DNA of 13,149 nt from Deltaproteobacteria bacterium (GTDB taxonomy: Bacteria; Bdellovibrionota_C; UBA2361; JAAYZI01): positions 1 to 13,149 of the forward strand of contig JAAYZI010000086.1 in the NCBI GenBank assembly GCA_012514925.1. The letters run 5' to 3'. Position numbers and translations under genes: made by a program. Shown here one piece after another: positions 1-6,279 of the stretch (its first letter is position 1; every line of letters begins with the position of its first letter). The notes under the pieces are model-generated. The model searched no databases. It had not been told where the DNA came from and worked only from the letters and a program-made list of their open reading frames with translations.

Positions 1-1067
1 GCCCCTTCCGCAAATCGCAGCTGCACGTTCTCCATTTCAAAAAGTTGCTTGTACTGTTTAGTTAGAGAGTTCTTAGGCTCGACTAGGATCTTAACTAGGG
101 ATTCCTCATCCAAATCGTTAAGTGTCGCGATCAGAGGCAAGCGTCCGATAAACTCAGGAATCAACCCAAACTTTAAAAGGTCTTCCGGCTCTACCTGCCC
201 CAACAGCTCAGCACGCTCCTCAGTCTTGCTTTTACCGTCCTGACCGCCACGCTTTACGCCAAAGCCTAGCTTTTTCTGGCCTATGCGCTGCCGTACAATA
301 TCCTCCAGACCCACAAAAGCGCCGCCACATATAAACAACACATTGGTCGTATTAACCTGTAAGAACTCCTGCTGCGGATGCTTGCGTCCACCCTTTGGCG
401 GTACGCTCGCAATTGTGCCTTCTAACATTTTTAGAAGCGCCTGCTGCACGCCCTCACCCGACACGTCGCGCGTAATGGAAGGGCTCTCGCTCTTTCTTGC
501 AACTTTATCAATTTCGTCGATATACACTATCCCCCGCTGGGCCCTCTCAACATCATAATCAGCATCCTGCAGCAGGTTCAGAATGATATTTTCCACATCC
601 TCACCAACGTAACCAGCTTCAGTGAGAGTAGTTGCATCGGTAATCGTAAACGGAACTTGCAAAATTCTAGCAAGAGTCTGGGCCAATAAAGTTTTACCAG
701 TACCGGTAGGACCAATTAGCAGGATGTTAGATTTGGAGATCTCAACATCATCTTTGGATGCTTTACGCTCGATCCTTCGATAATGATTGTGAACCGCCAC
801 TGAGAGAACGCGCTTGGCGTAATCTTGGCCGATCACATACTGGTCAAGAAACGCCTTAATCTCCTTGGGGCGCGGCACCCCAGACTGAGACATCGATCTC
901 TCTTCCTGATCGACCTCTTCGGCTATAATGTCGTTGCATAAATCGATACACTCATCACAGATAAACACCGAAGGCCCAGCAATCAGCTTACGCACTTCTT
1001 CTTGTGTACGATTACAAAAAGAGCACACCAACGTGCCAGCTCCCCTCTCTATTTTCTTACTCACCAT
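1..1067 (-). CDS. clpX: ClpX, ATP-dependent Clp protease ATP-binding subunit (3' end cut by window)
   Basis: ClpX is an AAA+ unfoldase that recognises substrates, unfolds them with ATP and threads them into ClpP in the cytoplasm. Reading minus from the ATG at 1067 gives about 355 residues with no stop before the window edge; the family is usually about 420, so some 65 C-terminal residues are missing. The N-terminal zinc-binding domain has Cys15, Cys18, Cys37 and Cys40 (CSFC...CDEC). Walker A is GPTGTGKT at 119-126, followed by the GYVG pore loop, Walker B/DEID (VYIDEIDK) and the RKH loop (GGRKHP), all hallmarks of ClpX. A GAGG ribosome-binding site lies just upstream of the ATG. It starts 78 bases after the clpP stop, so the two are probably co-transcribed. 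No key residue is missing in the visible part. Identification is secure. Confidence 0.97.
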   Translation of the reverse strand, partial: MVSKKIERGAGTLVCSFCNRTQEEVRKLIAGPSVFICDECIDLCNDIIAEEVDQEERSMSQSGVPRPKEIKAFLDQYVIGQDYAKRVLSVAVHNHYRRIERKASKDDVEISKSNILLIGPTGTGKTLLAQTLARILQVPFTITDATTLTEAGYVGEDVENIILNLLQDADYDVERAQRGIVYIDEIDKVARKSESPSITRDVSGEGVQQALLKMLEGTIASVPPKGGRKHPQQEFLQVNTTNVLFICGGAFVGLEDIVRQRIGQKKLGFGVKRGGQDGKSKTEERAELLGQVEPEDLLKFGLIPEFIGRLPLIATLNDLDEESLVKILVEPKNSLTKQYKQLFEMENVQLRFAEG

Positions 1068-1145
1068 CAGTCCTCTTCGCCACGAACCTTTTCGCCATTG
1101 GCACTCACTCAGTTTACTCTGCCCCGCGCCCTTAGGCAAAAGCTC

Positions 1146-1760
1146 TTAATTCTTGCCCGATTTTTCCTCCAACTCCCTGATATTATGCTCATATACCTCA
1201 TCTATCAGTCCGTACTGTTTACCCTCTGCCGCCGTCATAAAATAATCGCGATCACTGTCTTTTTCTATCTGCTCTATGCTCTTTCCGGTATGCCGACCCA
1301 AAATCACATTTAACTCTTCCTTTACTCTCTGCATTTCCCTCGCATGAATCGCCACATCCGAAGCCTGCCCTCTAAACCCACCTATAGGCTGATGAATCAT
1401 GATACGCGCGTGGGGTAGCGCCGAACGTTTTCCTGCGGCCCCTCCTGCCAAAAGCACGGCCCCCATACTAGCAGCTTGGCCTATACAAACCGTACAAATC
1501 TCCGGCCTGACGTACTGCATTGTATCGTAAATCGCCAAACCAGCAGTAATCTCACCACCGGGCGAGTTAATGTACAAGTAGATATCTTTCTCAGGGTCTT
1601 CGCTTTCCAGATAGAGTAACTGCGCAGTAATCAGATTAGCGACAACGCTATCTACTTCTGTCCCTAAAAAGATAATCCGCTCTTTTAACAGCCTGGAGTA
1701 AATATCGTAGGAACGTTCGCCCCTACCTGTTTGTTCCACAACATACGGTATGTAATTCAT
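1146..1760 (-). CDS. clpP: ClpP, ATP-dependent Clp protease proteolytic subunit
   Basis: ClpP is the tetradecameric serine protease that degrades polypeptides fed in by ClpX. With the ATG at 1760 the protein is 204 residues. Using this start, the triad is Ser98 (GQAASMGA), His123 (MIHQP) and Asp172 (RDYF), spaced exactly as in the E. coli enzyme. An in-frame TTG at 1772 would add four residues, but the GAGGA ribosome-binding sequence (1773-1777) directly abuts that TTG, whereas it sits about 12 bases before the ATG. The ATG start MNYIPYVVEQ also lines up with the mature N-terminus of E. coli ClpP (ALVPMVIEQ), so no long propeptide is apparent. The start choice is therefore a correction. Transcribed after tig and before clpX. 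The 217-base leader back to tig holds a GC-rich hairpin and an AT-rich inverted repeat, listed separately. Confidence 0.97.
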   Translation of the reverse strand: MNYIPYVVEQTGRGERSYDIYSRLLKERIIFLGTEVDSVVANLITAQLLYLESEDPEKDIYLYINSPGGEITAGLAIYDTMQYVRPEICTVCIGQAASMGAVLLAGGAAGKRSALPHARIMIHQPIGGFRGQASDVAIHAREMQRVKEELNVILGRHTGKSIEQIEKDSDRDYFMTAAEGKQYGLIDEVYEHNIRELEEKSGKN

Positions 1761-1807
1761 ATCAGCGTACAATCCTCAATAAAAAATCACTAAACCTTAA
1801 GTAACAC

Positions 1808-1823
1808 GCCCACCACAGTGGGC
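1808..1823. promoter_or_regulatory. GC-rich hairpin in the clpP leader
   Basis: Perfect inverted repeat GCCCAC-CACA-GTGGGC, with a 6-bp stem and 4-base loop, about 48 bases upstream of the clpP ATG. It is not directly followed by a T-run on the minus strand (GTGTTACTTAAGG follows), so it does not look like an intrinsic terminator. It could be an mRNA-stabilising or regulatory element in the clpP 5' leader. The function is inference; the palindrome is directly visible. Confidence 0.4.
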
Positions 1824-1896
1824 TAGTGATGCATCCAGTGAATTGTTTCACGCCTGCAGCATTTACAGATTTAGCATCTTGGCGCGACACTAGCTA

Positions 1897-1912
1897 TAAC
1901 TTGTATAAGTTA
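1897..1912. promoter_or_regulatory. AT-rich inverted repeat between tig and clpP (possible operator)
   Basis: The plus strand reads TAACTT-GTAT-AAGTTA, a perfect 6-bp inverted repeat with a 4-base centre, in the 217-base gap between the tig stop and the clpP ATG. A 16-bp dyad of this sort is a reasonable size for a dimeric repressor site upstream of clpP, which is often under separate stress control. It does not match CIRCE or a sigma32 promoter. I saw no convincing -35/-10 pair around it, so this is only a candidate. Confidence 0.25.
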
Positions 1913-1977
1913 GGGTTTTATCATGCAGGCAGTGTTCTGACTTGTCACAAATAACTACTGGTTTTTACTGTGGAAAT

Positions 1978-3297
1978 TTAGTCATCACTTGGATTCTGGT
2001 CAGATGCCTCCACGGGCGGCTCGACATACTCGATTGTGGTTCGATTCAGCAGGAAATCCAACACCTTGTTTCTGGTAACCTCTAAAACTGTGTCCGACCT
2101 TTTCTCTTTACCAAGCAGGTATTTCTTCACGCTTTCTATATCAAGCCCCGAGTATCCTGCCATTCTAGACGCATAGTCATTAAGATCTTCCTCAGAGGCC
2201 TGCAGATCTTCATTTGAACCAATGGTATCCACAATTATGGAGATCTTAATCCGTTTCTCCGCGACTGGATTGAGCTTCTCTCTAAAAACATCAACCGGCA
2301 CTCTGGAAACATCGTGCTTAGTCGGATCTAACAGGCCTTCCTTAATCAAAATCATGCGGATCTCCTCATCCAACAGCACCTGAGGCACCATAAAAGGGTT
2401 GTCAGTTAACAGCTGCTCCAAAACCTTTTCCCTTGCGACCTCGTTAGCAAGGCGCTCCTGTTCCTGCTCTAAACGTTTGCGTATATCCAATTTAAGTTCC
2501 AAAACCGTCTGCACCTCGCCTTGCACGTCCTTCGCAAATTCATCGTTAAGTTCGGGGAGAATCTTCTCTGAGATGCCCTTTAGCTCCACATTGTAGACGG
2601 CTTGTTTACCGCGATACTTGGGGCTTACGTGGTCTCCCTGCATAACAACCGTAATTTCCCGGCTAGAGCCAACTTCCATGCCAAGCAGACCCTGCTCGAC
2701 TTCTTCCGGCAACTGCCCCTCTCCCAGGCCGATAGCCACCTGCTCAGGGCGGGCTGGGCTCTCACCCTCCACTACCACCTGCACCAGCGCGTCAATCACA
2801 TCCCCGCTCTGGACTTGAGAGCGGCCTTCAACCTTGACGACGTTGGCCCTGGACTTACGCACCTCCTGCAGAACTTCATCAACCTGGGCGTCTAATACTT
2901 CGTGTTTAGGTACCTGTACCTCAAATTTCTCATATCCCTTAATCTGAGGAGACGGAAAAATTGACAAGATAGCGCTAAAGGTTACGTCTGCGCCGGGCTC
3001 AAACGACAGATCCTCGATCTTCGGCATCCCGACAACCTCTAGCTTATGCTCACTAATAAGCTCTTGCACGCTCCTATTCACCAGCTTGTTAACCACATCA
3101 TGCCTCACCCGCTCTCCATACATTTTCTCGACTATATGGCGCGGAACCTTGCCGACGCGAAACCCTTTTACTACGGCTTTCCTGGCCACCTTGGTCAGCT
3201 CCTCTCCTACCTCTCCATTAACCTCCCCCGCCGGAATGGAAATTTTGGCGCGTTTGGTGACTTCGTTAAGATCTTCCACGGATGACTGCACGCCCAT
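1978..3297 (-). CDS. tig: Trigger factor, ribosome-associated chaperone/PPIase
   Basis: Trigger factor binds the ribosome exit tunnel and shields nascent chains; its middle domain is an FKBP-type prolyl isomerase. From the ATG at 3297 the protein is 439 residues (E. coli 432). The ribosome-docking signature GFRVGKVP is at 45-52, the PPIase-like domain lies at roughly 160-245, and the C-terminal helical chaperone domain follows the KILPELNDEFAKDV segment. The frame stays open to a start at 3369, which would add 24 hydrophobic residues. I reject that because an AAGGGG ribosome-binding site (3307-3312) sits 9 bases before the ATG at 3297, and trigger factors start near this point. The protein ends in an acidic tail, QNPSDD. 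First gene of tig-clpP-clpX, divergent from tRNA-Leu. The roughly 105-base gap to the tRNA must hold promoters for both. Confidence 0.96.
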   Translation of the reverse strand: MGVQSSVEDLNEVTKRAKISIPAGEVNGEVGEELTKVARKAVVKGFRVGKVPRHIVEKMYGERVRHDVVNKLVNRSVQELISEHKLEVVGMPKIEDLSFEPGADVTFSAILSIFPSPQIKGYEKFEVQVPKHEVLDAQVDEVLQEVRKSRANVVKVEGRSQVQSGDVIDALVQVVVEGESPARPEQVAIGLGEGQLPEEVEQGLLGMEVGSSREITVVMQGDHVSPKYRGKQAVYNVELKGISEKILPELNDEFAKDVQGEVQTVLELKLDIRKRLEQEQERLANEVAREKVLEQLLTDNPFMVPQVLLDEEIRMILIKEGLLDPTKHDVSRVPVDVFREKLNPVAEKRIKISIIVDTIGSNEDLQASEEDLNDYASRMAGYSGLDIESVKKYLLGKEKRSDTVLEVTRNKVLDFLLNRTTIEYVEPPVEASDQNPSDD

Positions 3298-3403
3298 ATT
3301 AAAATACCCCTTGAAAAACAGATGAAATTCAGCCAGAAAAGATAGCACGAAGAGCAATATAATGTACAATACCTAGCTATGGCTCTTAGGAGTGAATTCT
3401 AGC
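3298..3403. promoter_or_regulatory. Divergent promoter region of tig and tRNA-Leu
   Basis: These 106 bases separate the divergent tig and tRNA-Leu genes and are AT-rich. On the plus strand there is an exact TATAAT at 3358-3363 and a TACAAT at 3365-3370, 35-45 bases upstream of the mature tRNA 5' end, but neither has a good -35 element at 16-18 bases. On the minus strand a TGCTATCTT (extended -10-like) precedes the tig ribosome-binding site. The region surely carries both promoters, but the exact elements cannot be assigned with confidence. Confidence 0.4.
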
Positions 3404-3485
<82 letters not shown>

Positions 3486-3502
3486 TTTACGGTCTAAAGT
3501 GG

Positions 3503-3716
3503 GGGGCATGTCCCTTTAGGTCGCTCCTTTACCTCAATGGTGCTGGCCATGGTGATGCGACCTTGGGGCGTGTCCCTTTAGGTCGCTCCTTTACCTCAAT
3601 GGTGCTGGCCATGGTGATGCGACCTTGGGGCGTGTCCCTTTAGGTCGCTCCTTTACCTCAATGGTGCTGGCCACGGTGATGCGACCTTGGGGCATGTCCC
3701 TTTAGGTCGCTCCTTT
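3503..3716. repeat. 62-bp tandem repeat array, 3.45 copies, with nested inverted repeats
   Basis: Units begin at 3503, 3565, 3627 and 3689 (the last is partial, 28 bases). The period is exactly 62 bp and units differ only at single positions (GCATGT/GCGTGT, CCATGG/CCACGG), so duplication is recent or the copies are homogenised. Each unit contains AGGTCGC near its start and the complement GCGACCT near its end. Across each unit junction, GCGACCT...GGG and CCC...AGGTCGC face each other over a short loop, giving a compact hairpin of about 10 bp (for example 3558-3587). Because 62 is not a multiple of three, the array is not a protein repeat. It lies between two convergent genes, tRNA-Leu and the pseudokinase gene, where REP-like elements often occur. 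No T-run follows the hairpins, so classical termination is not evident. It fills most of the only gap above 230 bases. Confidence 0.9.
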
Positions 3717-3723
3717 CACTCCT

Positions 3724-6198
3724 TTACCAGCTCCGTTCCCGGATCATTTCAAATTTCTTCTTGTAGATCTCCTTGATGTCCGGGTCATTTTCACGCGCAT
3801 ATGAATCTGAAATTATTTTAAGCGCGCCCGCATCATTGGTTTGGATGGACTGCACAGATGCTTTTCTAACTCCTTTGTCGGGATGAAGCAGTAACGCCAG
3901 TTTGCGGCCTAACGAGATCTGATGAGGATACCTCTCCAACATCAGCCTCACCACCACAGCATTGTCAGTGTCTAACAGGATTTCGATCAAATCACGATTA
4001 TCGGCTCTACGATCCAACTCACTGAAAGTCGCCTCAATCTGGCTCGGATCCACAACATCTAAAAACGCCAATACCCCAACCAAACGCGCGTATTTCGCGC
4101 GATCTTTCCAACGGCGCTGAAACACCCATTTAATCACCGCGGCGCTAGGCTCAATTCTTGGACTCTTGCCAGCCAAAATGTCAAAGGCCTCAAGCGCAGT
4201 ATCCGCAGGGACTCCCTGAGCCAATATGGCTAATAAGATACGTTCGGCATCGACATCGTACCAACGCCCGAAAGCCCGCACATCTTCCACACTAAGCGCG
4301 GAACCGGCGGCATTAATCAACGCATTTACAACCTCTGTCGGAAGTTCTGACTTGTCTCTTACCATTTTCAAATATGTGGCCCGTAACGGCGGCAAGAGTT
4401 CTCGTTGCAGCGCGAGGTTGGCAATCGCACGTGTATTAATGTCTCCACGCCCCGCTAAAACCCGCAACAACCATTGAATGTCTTTGTCGGTTAGTTTGTC
4501 GCGATTTTGGACAATATCGTCTCCGAAGATGATAGCAAGCCGATAGTGAGCAAGTATCAAAGCAAGAGCGCTATACTCCGAGGCGTTCTCAACACCCAAG
4601 GCGTCCCCTATTAATTGCGCCAAAACTGGTTGATATTCCTCAATATTTCCGGAGTCCAGGGCCAATGCTGCGGTTAAGCGTAAAACTAATTCAGGTTCTG
4701 AACGGTAAGCTTGGCGCAAAAATGCGGCACGTTCTTGCATCGGCAAGCTAGAATCCAAGGTCATCAAGATCGCTTCATATGCCGGGCCTTCACTACCGGG
4801 ACTGATTCTTCTAAGCCAGGGCCGCACCTGTTCCACTGAACGCATGGCGCCCATGCGACGAACTCTTTCCATTAAAGCCTTCTCGACTTCACGTCGACCT
4901 TGGTCGCTCTTTGCCTCTTTTAAACTTTTGATAAGAAGGTGGTGTGCGACGGGGTCATCCGAATCACGCAGCTTATTCAACTCAGCCTCAAACCGGCTTT
5001 TGCCCAACTTCTCTTCCAAAACTAAACTCCTCCCACCGACCTCCGTAACGGACGTACCATCCCCCAAGCGCGCAACCTCATCAACCTTTGAGCCGAAGGG
5101 GTCTCCTCGTTTGTACCAAGAAACAGCCTGCCCGACTAATAACAGGACAATCGCAACACAAATCATAAATAACAGCGCTCTGACCCGACGCGAGAACACA
5201 CCTGGCTGTAAAGTCGGGGCCGGAGTCGCGCTTTTAACCACCATCCCGGACGGCATTAAGGCCGGCACCTGGCCTAATCTCCCAGTACCGTGAGACTCGA
5301 CCCGTCCTGTAGGTGCTGCCACCAAGGACGCGGATCTCTCTCCTTTTACCATCGGAACCTGCTCTTGAGAAAATGTCCTCTGACGAATATCGGAAATTGC
5401 TTTTAAGATTGCACCAGCATTGGGGTACCGATTCTGAGGCTGAGGGTCCAAACAAGTGAACACTACTTCCTGCGCCCAGATCGGCGGAACGATACCCAAA
5501 GCGGTAAAGGGACGAACGTCTGCTAGATCAAAGCCAGACATCATCAGCTCAGCTCCTTGCCCGTACGGGAAGCTGCGCGTAAACAGATAGTATGCCAAAA
5601 CCCCTAGGGCAAAAACGTCAGTGGCCTTCTCTATCCCCCCGCCCGACCTCTGTTCCGGCGCTATAAAAGGGATCGTCTCCAATGGTGGTAGCGCCGCCGT
5701 CGCCAAGGCCTCACTATCAAAAGACCCCATTAACCCGATCAAAGACAGGTCTCCCAGGCGATCTACCCAGAAAGACGAACCACACAGGTCGCCACATACA
5801 GTGCCATTGGCATGAAGTCTTTCGACACTGCGCAAACAGGAGATAAACCGCCGCTCCGCTTCCGTTGCTTCGATATTTCCGGAAACTACCGAGAAACCAT
5901 CCAAAGGCTGCAACAACGAAAAGGCCACCCCTTCGGCGTCCACTCCGTAGGCGATCATATTAACTAGGGGAGGATCAATCTCATCAATTCCCTGCATGCG
6001 GGCCAAGAATCGTCTCACAGCCTCAGAATTAGGCGCCAACGGATGTTTCATTAACCACAAAGCAATTGGAACTCCCCGTGACTTATCAGTGGCAGCATAG
6101 ACATCTGCTGTGCGCGTGCCTACTATATGAGCTTCGACCGTAAAGTAATCGCTTATAACTCCAGCGGTATGCATGGGCTGTTCCTGACCGCCACTCAT
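3724..6198 (-). CDS. Predicted membrane pseudokinase (Hanks-type fold, one TM, HEAT-like C-terminal region)
   Basis: This 824-residue protein has a serine/threonine-kinase fold at about 18-276. Retained: APE motif (APE 180-182), the alpha-F DVFALG segment (194-199) and RYP (257-259). Lost: the glycine loop reads IVGTRTADVY; the VAIK lysine position is Trp48 (IALW); the alpha-C Glu position is Arg67; HRDxKxxN reads CGDLCGSSF (135-143), leaving only Asp137; DFG reads GLM (155-157). Phosphotransfer is therefore unlikely, although Lys51 could conceivably substitute. A Ser/Pro/Gly-rich linker (about 277-335) leads to one membrane helix (about 339-360), so the kinase part is probably cytoplasmic and residues about 365-824 periplasmic. 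That part is helical with HEAT-like character; no exact repeat period was established. The ATG at 6198 is used; an ATG at 6174 preceded by AGGA is an alternative. It follows sctV by 81 bases and has its own promoter candidate. Confidence 0.85.
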   Translation of the reverse strand: MSGGQEQPMHTAGVISDYFTVEAHIVGTRTADVYAATDKSRGVPIALWLMKHPLAPNSEAVRRFLARMQGIDEIDPPLVNMIAYGVDAEGVAFSLLQPLDGFSVVSGNIEATEAERRFISCLRSVERLHANGTVCGDLCGSSFWVDRLGDLSLIGLMGSFDSEALATAALPPLETIPFIAPEQRSGGGIEKATDVFALGVLAYYLFTRSFPYGQGAELMMSGFDLADVRPFTALGIVPPIWAQEVVFTCLDPQPQNRYPNAGAILKAISDIRQRTFSQEQVPMVKGERSASLVAAPTGRVESHGTGRLGQVPALMPSGMVVKSATPAPTLQPGVFSRRVRALLFMICVAIVLLLVGQAVSWYKRGDPFGSKVDEVARLGDGTSVTEVGGRSLVLEEKLGKSRFEAELNKLRDSDDPVAHHLLIKSLKEAKSDQGRREVEKALMERVRRMGAMRSVEQVRPWLRRISPGSEGPAYEAILMTLDSSLPMQERAAFLRQAYRSEPELVLRLTAALALDSGNIEEYQPVLAQLIGDALGVENASEYSALALILAHYRLAIIFGDDIVQNRDKLTDKDIQWLLRVLAGRGDINTRAIANLALQRELLPPLRATYLKMVRDKSELPTEVVNALINAAGSALSVEDVRAFGRWYDVDAERILLAILAQGVPADTALEAFDILAGKSPRIEPSAAVIKWVFQRRWKDRAKYARLVGVLAFLDVVDPSQIEATFSELDRRADNRDLIEILLDTDNAVVVRLMLERYPHQISLGRKLALLLHPDKGVRKASVQSIQTNDAGALKIISDSYARENDPDIKEIYKKKFEMIRERSW

Positions 6199-6245
6199 TT
6201 TCTCAGCTCTAACCTATTTTCAAAAATTCCACTTAGTACACAATA

Positions 6246-6273
6246 ATTATACGGCATGCTACGGTACTCACAA
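6246..6273 (-). promoter_or_regulatory. Sigma70-like promoter upstream of the pseudokinase gene
   Basis: On the minus strand a TTGTGA element (6273-6268) is followed after 16 bases by an exact TATAAT (6251-6246). This would start transcription near 6239, leaving about 40 bases before the ATG at 6198. It begins only 7 bases past the sctV stop. It suggests that the pseudokinase can be expressed separately from sctV, in addition to read-through. Assigned from sequence match alone. Confidence 0.55.
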
Positions 6274-6279
6274 TAGAGA

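Noticed and set aside
3298..3369. 24-residue hydrophobic N-terminal extension of trigger factor, resembling a signal peptide
   Set aside because: The AAGGGG ribosome-binding site lies within it, 9 bases before the ATG at 3297. Trigger factor is cytoplasmic and starts there in other bacteria. The extension falls in the promoter region shared with the tRNA.
3503..3716. Possible CRISPR array
   Set aside because: The whole 62-bp unit is repeated, including what would be spacers; there are no unique spacers and no cas genes.
4844..5293. 149-codon plus-strand open frame
   Set aside because: Antisense to the pseudokinase gene, with no ribosome-binding site or domain.
3724..6198. Active PknB-type serine/threonine kinase
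   Set aside because: The catalytic Lys, the HRDxKxxN set apart from Asp137, and DFG are all missing, so an ordinary active kinase call is not supported.
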